Assembly (NCBI GenBank): GCA_015688915.1
Contig: JAATGX010000177.1
Coordinates: forward strand, 1 to 27,268
Reading direction: 5' to 3'
Length of the DNA stretch: 27,268 nucleotides
Source: Desulfuromonadales bacterium
GTDB taxonomy: Bacteria > Desulfobacterota > Desulfuromonadia > Geobacterales > Pseudopelobacteraceae
A program made the translations under genes and the position numbers. Below, piece after piece: positions 1 to 6,108 of the stretch. Each line of letters opens with the position of its first letter. Position 1 is the first letter of the stretch. Under the pieces are notes generated by a model. The model saw only the letters and a program-made list of their open reading frames with translations. It made no database searches and was not told the DNA's origin.

Positions 1-127
1 GACTGGGCGCTATCTGATATGTCGCCGCGTCGCCCTCGTACCGGATAGTGCCGACGCGGAGATCGGCGGCGGACACGAAGCTGGGGACCGCGAGCAGGAA
101 TATGACCGAGGCGGTGTACCTTGTCAT
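1..127 (-). CDS. Exported protein of unknown function, N-terminal part only
   Basis: The first 42 residues of a minus-strand gene run off the left edge. The start is ATG at 125-127, with a weak purine-rich SD (AGCAGG) just upstream. The translation opens MTRYTASVIFLLAVPSFVSA, a typical Sec signal peptide with a basic n-region, a hydrophobic core and a cleavage site near VSA|AD. The mature part begins with a possible beta-strand rich segment (LRVGTIRYEG). It lies 49 bp downstream of the SH3-domain gene on the same strand, so the two are probably co-transcribed and both exported. The visible part is too short to assign a family. Confidence 0.7.
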   Translation of the reverse strand, partial: MTRYTASVIFLLAVPSFVSAADLRVGTIRYEGDAATYQIAPS

Positions 128-176
128 TTGGGGACCTGCTCTTGACCGGTACGATCCATCTCAGATTTGACATTTC

Positions 177-1049
177 TCACGGTTGTACCCCTTTGCTGGA
201 GTCTGTTGCAGCAACCGGTAACACCGACTGCGCCGGTACGAAATACTTCCGGTCACAGATCAGGTACGTGCCGGCTTTGCCGACCAGGACCGATTTGCGA
301 ATCTTGGCGAAAAACGCATTCACTTGGCTCGACAACTCAGGAGGGATGACCACCAGGTAATCATCCAGAAGTGGGACCAGACGGACAGAACCGAACCCAC
401 GGAGTTTGACGGTGCTGGCCTTCTCGGCTAGGAGCGAGAAGACTTCGACCTCGACCGATGCATGGAGACCGGCCAGTTTTGTTGCCGACTCGGCAGCCTG
501 TGCCCGTATAGCTTCAATGGCTTTATCCTTGTCAGCGCCGGCGGCGTTCGCGGCCGCGAGGGCGTTTTTCTGAACGTCAAGCTCCTTACCCAGGGCGGCC
601 TTTTGTTCGGTGAGCGCCTTCAACTGCGCGTCGCAGGTCGGTACCGTGGATACCAGAGTGATTTCACTAGGGGGAACTGACTCCGCAGAATGTACATGGG
701 GGATAACTGGGGTGACTGCCGGCTTTTCTGTTGACGGGACAGAAGGAGACTTTGCTGCTGCTTTCTTTGCCGCCATATCGGGGTTGATATACCCGGTCAT
801 CCTCTTGCCGGTATCGAACTTGTAGGCCGTGCCTACCCTCATCCAGCCATCTTCTCCTTTGGAGAGAACCGTCACAGGTTCGCCGGCATCAAGATACCGA
901 TAGACAATGCTCGTCGCATCGGCGGCCTTATAGAGCTTGATACGTGCCTTGAGCACCAACTGGCTGTCACCAGCGAACGCCGTGACCACCGATAGAAAAA
1001 CCACCATCATGATTGCCGCGCAAATTGAGCCTCCCCTGAGCCTCCCCAT
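177..1049 (-). CDS. Secreted SH3-domain / coiled-coil protein with IS-modified 5' end
   Basis: About 290 aa if started at the ATG at 1047-1049. Residues 1-26 form a signal peptide (basic MGRLRGG, hydrophobic core, AFA|GD cleavage). Residues about 29-90 look like a bacterial SH3 domain (KARIKLYKAAD, GEPVTVLSKGEDGWMRVG, TGYINPDMA). A Pro/Ser/Ala linker follows, then a predicted coiled coil (about 145-195, Ala/Lys/Glu/Gln rich), then a compact C-terminal domain. Bacterial SH3 domains often bind peptidoglycan, so a periplasmic or envelope role is an inference. The reading frame stays open back to 1091 inside tnpB, but that ATG is part of the transposon gene. The start at 1049 lies in the right-end hairpin of the IS, and the next ATG (1010) would give a signal peptide without basic residues. 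The native start was probably removed by the insertion. There is no good SD before 1049, so expression is uncertain. Confidence 0.7.
   Translation of the reverse strand: MGRLRGGSICAAIMMVVFLSVVTAFAGDSQLVLKARIKLYKAADATSIVYRYLDAGEPVTVLSKGEDGWMRVGTAYKFDTGKRMTGYINPDMAAKKAAAKSPSVPSTEKPAVTPVIPHVHSAESVPPSEITLVSTVPTCDAQLKALTEQKAALGKELDVQKNALAAANAAGADKDKAIEAIRAQAAESATKLAGLHASVEVEVFSLLAEKASTVKLRGFGSVRLVPLLDDYLVVIPPELSSQVNAFFAKIRKSVLVGKAGTYLICDRKYFVPAQSVLPVAATDSSKGVQP
1026..1047. repeat. Perfect 11-bp tandem repeat at the IS right end
   Basis: TGAGCCTCCCC occurs twice head to tail (1026-1036 and 1037-1047). On the minus strand it reads GGGGAGGCTCA twice, immediately after the right-end hairpin, and it encodes the GRLRGGS part of the present SH3-protein signal peptide. 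It may mark alternative right-end positions or a small duplication made at insertion. Confidence 0.9.
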
Positions 1050-1200
1050 GGATGAATCCAGGGGATTCCTGACAGGTGCGTCATGCGGCATGGCGCACCT
1101 CCTCGAGGGTCATTCCGACCCCGGCAATAACTGTGTTGATCGCGGAATTCTGATCACGATCATGGAGCGTTCCACACGCTAAACACAGCCATTGCCTTAC
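1030..1200 (-). ncRNA. Candidate omega RNA (reRNA) overlapping the tnpB 3' end
   Basis: In IS200/IS605 elements the guide RNA of TnpB is made from the 3' end of tnpB plus the right end, with the guide taken from flanking DNA. The position, the hairpin at 1044-1064 and the following GGCTCA sequences agree with this. The 5' limit is only an estimate. The guide would start at about 1025 or about 1036 and read leftward on the minus strand into the SH3 gene. Confidence 0.4.
1044..1064. repeat. IS right-end hairpin
   Basis: CCCC-A-TGGAT-GA-ATCCA-GGGG folds into a 9-bp stem with one bulged A and a 2-nt loop. It lies 16 bp downstream of the tnpB stop on the minus strand and has a related partner at 2188-2208. 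In TnpB elements the right-end structure forms the 3' part of the omega RNA scaffold. Confidence 0.8.
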
Positions 1201-2136
1201 CGACAGTCCTGCTCTGCCTTGCGGCCCGGTGGGAGCGCCGCAGGTCGAGCAGATCCTGGTGGAATTCCTGGAAACAGGTTCGAGGTAGTGCCTACCGCCT
1301 GCACGGCTCTTGTAGGCAAGCATGCCTCGAAGCTGCCCGTGACCGGCACTGGCCACGGATTTTCCGAAACCTGAGCGGGAAAGCCCGGCCAGGTTGTCCT
1401 TGCTGAAACAGATGACGGCGTTCTCGGATACGAGCCGCCGGGAAAGTTTATGATTCCGGTCTTTGCGCTGATTGCTGATTCTCTCCTGGATGCGGGCGGC
1501 AAGCTCTTTGTCCCGGCCGCGTTGCGCCTGGCCAAGACGCTTGAGGTTGCGTTGCAGTTCCCTGGGGTGGTCTATTTTCTCTCCGGTGGAGAAGGTCAGC
1601 AGATGCATATAGCCGGGATCGATGCCGATCACGCCATTGCCGGTAATGGGTATGGCGTTCGGTTCCGCGTCGATGAACAGGCAGAGATACCAACCGGATG
1701 CACGTCTGACGATGCGGCCGCACTTGATCTTCCCTGCCGGGATATCCTGCTTGTGAAAGCGCACCATGCCGAGACCGGGAACCCTGATCCGGTTGTTGTC
1801 CGGTCTGCCGAAAGGATCAGGAAACGGAATGCTGTTGAGCCGGTTCCGATTGCCCTTTAAGCGGGGTTTCTTGGCCAGTTTCTTGAAGCACCGTTGCCAG
1901 GACTGATAGGCCAAAGAGAGCATCCCTTGAATGGTATGGCTCGGCATCCCAAGGGTTTTACTGGTATTGGGGAGAAGGTTTTGGAATCCCTTGGGGGTGT
2001 AGAAGATACCGCCTTGGGCATCCTGCTCGATTTTACGGATCGACCAGTTCCAAATGGACGTGAGTATAGGAAGCCATTCCTGAAGGGTTGCTTCCTGGCC
2101 TTTGGTTAATCTGAGTTTTAGCTGACGTTGGATCAT
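1081..2136 (-). CDS. tnpB: TnpB-family RNA-guided nuclease with altered RuvC-II motif
   Basis: 351 aa, normal for TnpB/IS605 OrfB. The ATG at 2136 is preceded by GTGAGG at SD distance. Residues 1-150 form the HTH/WED-like N-terminal part. RuvC-I is GIDPG (D173), and RuvC-III is HDRDQNSAIN (D326/D328). Between them is a zinc ribbon with CSTC (C296, C299) and CLAC (C318, C321). The RuvC-II segment reads ICFSKDNLAGL at about 242-252. By alignment to the usual hhhEdLN pattern, Ser245 sits where the catalytic Glu should be. The protein may therefore be inactive as a nuclease, or may use a relocated acidic residue, as reported for some TnpB branches. The gene is otherwise full length with no frameshift. 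TnpB normally cuts DNA next to a TAM and helps retain the element in its host. Confidence 0.9.
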   Translation of the reverse strand: MIQRQLKLRLTKGQEATLQEWLPILTSIWNWSIRKIEQDAQGGIFYTPKGFQNLLPNTSKTLGMPSHTIQGMLSLAYQSWQRCFKKLAKKPRLKGNRNRLNSIPFPDPFGRPDNNRIRVPGLGMVRFHKQDIPAGKIKCGRIVRRASGWYLCLFIDAEPNAIPITGNGVIGIDPGYMHLLTFSTGEKIDHPRELQRNLKRLGQAQRGRDKELAARIQERISNQRKDRNHKLSRRLVSENAVICFSKDNLAGLSRSGFGKSVASAGHGQLRGMLAYKSRAGGRHYLEPVSRNSTRICSTCGAPTGPQGRAGLSVRQWLCLACGTLHDRDQNSAINTVIAGVGMTLEEVRHAA

Positions 2137-2187
2137 GGTTGAGCCTCACTTCGTAGTTGGATACGCTGGTTACACCTTGCGGCTAGA

Positions 2188-2208
2188 CCCCATGGCTAAA
2201 GCGAGGGG
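2188..2208. repeat. IS left-end hairpin
   Basis: CCCC-A-TGGCT-AA-AGCGA-GGGG folds as a 9-bp stem with one internal mismatch. It lies about 52 bp upstream of the tnpB start and matches the right-end hairpin at its outer bases, so it marks the left end of the element. Confidence 0.7.
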
Positions 2209-2226
2209 ATTGCGCCGCAAATTTGT

Positions 2227-2457
2227 TCACCTTTTTCCTCCTGTCCATTCCCTGGTTGGTATAGGTCGATGATCTCGTTCAGAGGGGGCGCTGGCCTGTC
2301 TGGTATCATCGAGTGGTTCTTCACGCTCTCGGCGAGATTCAGGCGTCGGAGAATCATCGCGCCGTCGGGACGACTTGCCTTTGCCAATACCTTGTATTTT
2401 GTACACGACAAAACCAGCGAGAACGCCCACTGCAAGGGCTATCAATACCGCCGCCAT
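2227..2457 (-). CDS. Small single-TM membrane protein, unknown function
   Basis: 76 aa. The ATG at 2455-2457 is preceded by an excellent SD (AAGGAGGTGA), which decides the start over longer open-frame alternatives. Residues 1-20 are one hydrophobic helix (MAAVLIALAVGVLAGFVVYK). The rest is a highly charged cytoplasmic-type tail rich in Arg, Glu, Asp and Pro. The stop codon is within GGAGGAAAAAGGTGA, where a GTG overlaps TGA. That GTG has its own SD and was probably the original start of the SH3 gene before the IS inserted, so the two were likely translationally coupled. I do not recognise a family. Confidence 0.75.
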   Translation of the reverse strand: MAAVLIALAVGVLAGFVVYKIQGIGKGKSSRRRDDSPTPESRREREEPLDDTRQASAPSERDHRPIPTREWTGGKR

Positions 2458-2668
2458 TTCACCTCCTTGGATGACCTGTCCGAAAATTTGCCCCTCACCT
2501 ATATACTTGCACGGGGTGAGGAGGGGTAAAACGTAATTATTGGTTAAAAATAATATTACGATTTGATAACAGGTTGATTTATAGGGATATATTTTTTTAA
2601 GGAAGAGGTTTGTAAAGGCTGAAAAGGTGGGTGTGTTTGTGTGTTTTGTCTCTGGCTCAAGGTTCGAC
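2458..2668. other. AT-rich intergenic region, likely promoter of the small membrane protein
   Basis: It holds an imperfect inverted repeat CGTAATTATT...AATAATATTACG (about 2531-2559) and a GC-rich imperfect hairpin CCCCTCACC...GGTGAGGAGGGG (about 2490-2526), the latter within the probable 5' leader of the 2227-2457 gene. I see no clear -35/-10 pair and no gene. Confidence 0.4.
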
Positions 2669-2694
2669 AAAAAAACCCCGTTGCCATAACGGGG
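2669..2694 (-). terminator. Rho-independent terminator of the integrase gene
   Basis: On the minus strand CCCCGTT-ATGGC-AACGGGG is followed directly by seven T. It lies 40 bp past the integrase stop at 2735 and is a textbook intrinsic terminator. Confidence 0.92.
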
Positions 2695-2734
2695 CAGCGG
2701 GGTGGGGAACAGAGCATTAAGGCTCGCGATAATG

Positions 2735-3961
2735 TTACTTCACGATAGTTTTCAAATGCCTGGCCCACCGAATGAGCCATTCTCGTTTCTCTTTGTCATA
2801 TTTGTTCCGATTATAAACGCCGATGACCCCTGTCTTTGCATGGTTCAGGATTGCGTCGATAATTTCGTCGGGGCAACCAAGTTCAGATAGTTTAGTAGCC
2901 GCCGTCCGGCGCAGATCGTGAGGGGTCCAACGAGGAAATCCAAAATATTTTTCACGTTCCACGGATAGATTCCCTTTACCGTCAGGCCGCCCTCCTTCCG
3001 TCTCTTCGCTGACTAGGTGAGAAAGTGCATGACGTCGCAATGGTAGCTTTGGTGAGGAACCAATAAACGCATACGGGCTGTAACCAGGATTCTTCCCGAT
3101 CAAGCGTAGCGCCAAGGGGGATAGATACACCCGGTGATCCTCTTGTCGCCGGTTCCGAGTTTTAATTCTGCCACTTCGTATCGTCCACCATTTGCCGCCG
3201 ATCTCACTTCACGGCATCCCAGTCACCTCCCCAGGACGTTGTGCAGTAACCAATACCACTAGCAATGCCCTTCGAGTTTCAGGTGTGCCCGGCGCGTCTT
3301 TTGAGTGCAGAATATTCCAGACTGTTTTAATCTCCACATCCGAAAGGACCCGCGAGGTGCTTGTTGATTTCACGGAAGGCACTGCGGCTGACAGACGAGT
3401 AAACGGGTTTAGATCCACTATCTCCCGCTCCAGGGCATAATTAAACATTGCCCGCGTGATTTTCATCACTCCACGCGCTTGGCCTGGAGCTACAGCGGCA
3501 AGGGGTTCAATCAGGGCTATTGCATCACGACGACGGATGTCTTGGCTATTGCGGTTTTTCCAGACAGGCAGGACATATTTATCGAGAGTACGCTTCGTTT
3601 CGCGGACGGTGGCCGCGGCATAGTGCTGTTCAACAACAAACTTTTTATATTGCGTGATAAGGCTATCAATTGTATTATCGGTCAATTGAGCGTCACCAAT
3701 ACCCTCAGGGCGGGCTTGAGGGTTTTCGCCCTTTGAAACCATCACTGTTGCCTCGTGGTATTTTTCACGCGCTTCAGCCAGGGAGGTCAGCGGATAATGC
3801 CCGAGGTTCATTTGATGGCGCCGGCGGTCAAGCGTGTATGTGTAAATCCAGATTCTGAGACCAGACGGTAATATCCTGACACCGAAACCGTGGCCTTCGC
3901 GAACTTGATACATTCGGTCTTTTGGTTTGAGGGATTGAATGTATTTATCCGTGAACTTCAT
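2735..3961 (-). pseudogene. int: P4-type tyrosine integrase interrupted by one in-frame TGA
   Basis: If read through, it is about 408 aa, the usual length of P4-like integrases. The N-terminal DUF4102-type domain (MKFTDKYIQSLKPKDR...) is followed by a SAM-like core-binding domain and the catalytic domain. The catalytic Arg is in AQRPGE, HDLRRT gives the His-x-x-Arg box, and ILNHAKTG and VYNRNKYD give the later His and the Tyr nucleophile. A single TGA at 3209-3211 falls where relatives have Trp (GM-x-W-SEI), and the frame then continues cleanely as SEIGGKWWTI to the stop at 2735. This is a TGG to TGA type change with no frameshift. The truncated 250-aa product lacks most catalytic residues. 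The ATG at 3961 has AAGGG at SD distance. The tRNA-Pro fragment next door fits its expected integration site. Confidence 0.9.
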
Positions 3962-4125
3962 GATGTAACCCTTGTGTAACCTCGAAGGTCTCTGAAATGT
4001 TCTTTATCATAGTTAATCATATTGAATCTTTTTACGCTGAAAAACATCACCAAGTCAAGCAGTAAGCGTTGTTACGCTAATATATGTTTATGATATTGAA
4101 TGATCTTAAATGGTTAATTAGCTAC
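3962..4125. other. Region upstream of int with short repeats, candidate attP-arm or operator DNA
   Basis: AT-rich and without a gene. It contains TGTAACC twice (about 3964 and 3975), AT[C/G]ATATTGAAT twice (4016-4027, 4090-4101; 11 of 12 bases the same) and TTACGCT twice (4032-4038, 4072-4078). The second TTACGCT also pairs with AGCGT before it. Such repeats between an integrase gene and its att core can be arm-type binding sites or autoregulatory sites. This is an inference. Confidence 0.35.
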
Positions 4126-4170
4126 CTTGGGAGCAGGGGGTCGGAGGTTCGAATCCTCTCTCACCGACCA
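4126..4170 (+). repeat. tRNA-Pro 3' fragment, att core at the island edge
   Basis: The sequence matches the 3' half of a tRNA-Pro(UGG): anticodon loop CTTGGGA, GCAGG stem, variable loop, T arm GGAGG-TTCGAAT-CCTCT, acceptor CACCGA and encoded CCA. The 5' half is missing: upstream DNA does not pair with the anticodon stem and no acceptor 5' strand is seen. A 3' tRNA piece starting at the anticodon loop is the usual duplicated att core of P4-type integrases. The intact tRNA-Pro should lie to the left, outside the window, in the same orientation. Confidence 0.8.
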
Positions 4171-4179
4171 CGAATAAAC

Positions 4180-4209
4180 AAAGGGTTAGCTTTTTAGCTG
4201 CCCTTTTTT
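4180..4209 (+). terminator. Terminator after the tRNA-Pro fragment
   Basis: AAAGGG-TT-AGCT-TTTT-AGCT-G-CCCTTT followed by more T forms an intrinsic terminator 10 bp past the CCA. It was probably the native terminator of tRNA-Pro, left on the chromosome side after the island inserted. From there to 4308 I see only the leader of the next gene. Confidence 0.8.
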
Positions 4210-4308
4210 GCTTTGCACGGGACACGTACTTTTGGGAATGCTTTTGGTTTGAACCGAAGTTTCGATAACGTGTTGTCATGGTAAGTATGAAATATTGGCG
4301 GAGAAACA

Positions 4309-4980
4309 ATGGCTGATACGATTATACTTGTTGTCAAAGATCAGACGAGGAAGGCAAGCTATCTGAGCCTTCTCGAAAATTTCGATGTTCATTGGAAGGT
4401 TGTCGGATCACTGAAGGATGCCATCAACGCCGCGGCAGAAGAGCCGCACAATGGTGTGCTGATTGACTTGCCCCTGATGGTTCGGGCACACCAGGCAATC
4501 AGGGTAGGCATTGATGATGTGATCAACGGCTTGCCCAGTGGGACCTTGAATATCCATGCACCAAGCGGGGAAATACGTTTGTTGCAAAGAGGGGACAGGG
4601 CCCTGCAATGTTCATCGATCGAGCATTTCATCAGCATGTGCGCCGGAGTCAGCCCCAAGCTCATATTTTCCAGAAAGAGGGTACACCACCATTACAACGC
4701 CTTGCTTGCCTCGACTCCCGATCTTAGGGAGCCCGACCGTACGGTATGCATAGATATATCGACTGGGGGGTGCTTTCTTTTCTGTGTCAGGGAGGATGTT
4801 GCCATTGACAGCACGGTCTGGATCAAGCTGATCGGATTCAACGATGCCGCCCCAATTGAGGCGGTGGTGAGATGGGTGCGCGAATGGGGGACGACACAAA
4901 CCATTCCCGGAATTGGTGTGGAATTCCAAAATATTTCAGACGAACTGAGAAAGCAGATCGGCGAGATGACCAGATATTGA
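4309..4980 (+). CDS. PilZ-domain protein, possible c-di-GMP effector
   Basis: 223 aa, with SD GGAGAAACA before the ATG. Residues 1-105 form an N-terminal domain resembling a degenerate receiver or YcgR-N-like fold (ADTIILVVKDQTRKASYLS...), not firmly assigned. Residues about 120-220 form a PilZ domain with DISTGG (the D/NxSxxG c-di-GMP motif), a hydrophobic beta-strand series (VWIKLIGF, EAVVRWVREWG) and the typical IPGIGVEFQNIS end. The usual RxxxR arm is degenerate here (SRKRVHHHY), so ligand binding is uncertain. No membrane segments are seen, so it is probably cytoplasmic. It is the first chromosomal gene beyond the tRNA-Pro fragment and converges with the quinone oxidoreductase gene. Confidence 0.8.
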   Translation: MADTIILVVKDQTRKASYLSLLENFDVHWKVVGSLKDAINAAAEEPHNGVLIDLPLMVRAHQAIRVGIDDVINGLPSGTLNIHAPSGEIRLLQRGDRALQCSSIEHFISMCAGVSPKLIFSRKRVHHHYNALLASTPDLREPDRTVCIDISTGGCFLFCVREDVAIDSTVWIKLIGFNDAAPIEAVVRWVREWGTTQTIPGIGVEFQNISDELRKQIGEMTRY

Positions 4981-5042
4981 AGGAATGTGCCGGATGACAC
5001 CTGACGCCATCGCGGCCATTGCTTTCTCGCCTTGTATATGGG

Positions 5043-6014
5043 TTACGGGAGTAAGATGCTCGATCCCGTGGTGTTACGTCCTTCGAGGTCTCGATGAGCC
5101 GTGGCGGCATCTTTAAGTTGATAACGCTGCTCGATAGCTATTCTGACCGTGCCGGACAGCACCATGTCAAAGAGTTCCTGCGACATGGACTCAAGGTCGG
5201 AACGTTTGGCGGTATACGTGAACAGGGTCGGACGGGTAATGTACAGTGAACCATGCTGCGCCAGCAGTCCCAGTTCCACCGGAGGCACCGGCCCGGAAGC
5301 GTTGCCGAAGCTTACAAGCGTTCCAAAGGGCCGCAGGCATTTCAAAGAAGCTTCAAATGTATCCTTACCGATTGAATCGTAGACAACGGGCACTCCTTCA
5401 CCGTTGGTAATTTCCATAACACGGTCGACAATATTCTCAGTACGGTAATTGATGCAGAAGTCGGCACCATTGCGAAGCGCCATTGTGCATTTTTCAGGCG
5501 AACCCGCTGTGCCGATAGTCGTGGCGCCGAGCGATCTCAACCACTGGCAGGCAATAGTTCCCACCCCTCCCGTGGCTGCGTGAAATAGAACCGTATCCCC
5601 CCGTTGCACTCTGTAGGTCCTGCGAATGAGATAATGGGTTGTCAGACCCTTGAGCATCATTGCCGCTCCCTGCTCAAACGTCAACTCATCGGGAAGGATA
5701 CACAGCCGATCGGCGGCTATGGTGCGCACTTCACCGTAGGAACCCGCACTCCCCGCATAGGCCACCCGGTCGCCAGGTTTGACCAGGGTTACTCCTTCAC
5801 CTACCGCCTCGACCACTCCGGAGCCTTCATTCCCCGCAATTGCCGGAAGCGGAACCTTGTACAGGCCTCTTCTCTGGTAGATATCCACAAAATTGACCCC
5901 TACCGCCTCATGCCGGATACGTGCTTCGCCGGGTCCCGGATCAGGCACTTCGACATCTTCCCAGTGAAGCACATCAGGACCTCCGAATTCGTGGAACCGT
6001 ATCGCCTTGTGCAT
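5043..6014 (-). CDS. qor: NADPH:quinone oxidoreductase, zinc-free MDR family
   Basis: 323 aa, the normal length for QOR. The ATG at 6014 has GGAGG at ideal spacing. The N-terminal GroES-like domain opens MHKAIRFHEFGGPDVL and contains NFVDIYQRRGLY and AGNEGSGVVEAVGEGV. The NAD(P)-binding Rossmann domain has the AATGGVGTIACQW motif. The catalytic and structural zinc cysteines of alcohol dehydrogenases are absent, which fits the quinone reductase branch. It would reduce quinones or related enals with NADPH in the cytoplasm. It lies 94 bp downstream of the polyferredoxin gene on the same strand and could be co-transcribed, although its own strong SD and the gap leave room for a separate promoter. 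Confidence 0.9.
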   Translation of the reverse strand: MHKAIRFHEFGGPDVLHWEDVEVPDPGPGEARIRHEAVGVNFVDIYQRRGLYKVPLPAIAGNEGSGVVEAVGEGVTLVKPGDRVAYAGSAGSYGEVRTIAADRLCILPDELTFEQGAAMMLKGLTTHYLIRRTYRVQRGDTVLFHAATGGVGTIACQWLRSLGATTIGTAGSPEKCTMALRNGADFCINYRTENIVDRVMEITNGEGVPVVYDSIGKDTFEASLKCLRPFGTLVSFGNASGPVPPVELGLLAQHGSLYITRPTLFTYTAKRSDLESMSQELFDMVLSGTVRIAIEQRYQLKDAATAHRDLEGRNTTGSSILLP

Positions 6015-6108
6015 TATACCCTCCTCAAAGCATGGAGTGAGCCGGATTTGAAGTCAGCCATGTTTCAACCGTTCCAGCCGGCGGTTGTTCTTAGGCATTT
6101 GACACTTG

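Larger units (their letters stand above)
1025..2208 (-). mobile_element. TnpB-only IS200/IS605-type element (IS1341-like), approximate ends
   Basis: The element contains one gene, tnpB, and no tnpA. Each end carries a related short hairpin, written CCCCATGG...GGGGATT on the plus strand (1044-1067 and 2188-2211), with 19 of 24 positions the same. This fits IS200/IS605 elements, which have subterminal hairpins instead of inverted terminal repeats. The right end (low coordinates, downstream of tnpB) finishes with a GGCTCAA-type sequence, as is common where the omega RNA scaffold stops and the guide begins. Exact ends cannot be set without an empty site; I place them at 1025 and about 2208. The element separates a small membrane-protein gene from the SH3 gene. 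Without TnpA it would need a transposase in trans to move. Confidence 0.75.

Noticed and set aside
1050..1091. SH3 gene starting at 1091 (MPHDAPVRN...)
   Set aside because: This start lies inside the tnpB 3' end and IS right end, with no SD; the frame is open there only by chance.
1081..2136. TnpB as a TldR-type repressor
   Set aside because: Only the RuvC-II Glu is changed, the other catalytic Asp residues remain, the IS ends are still present, and no target-gene association typical of TldR is seen.
3209..3211. TGA in the integrase as a selenocysteine or recoded codon
   Set aside because: The family has Trp at this site and no SECIS-like hairpin is visible after it; a simple mutation is the easier explanation.
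4118..4309. Minus-strand 63-aa frame ending GERGFEPPTPCSQGS
   Set aside because: This is the well-known false protein read from the antisense of a tRNA 3' end; the DNA is the tRNA-Pro fragment.
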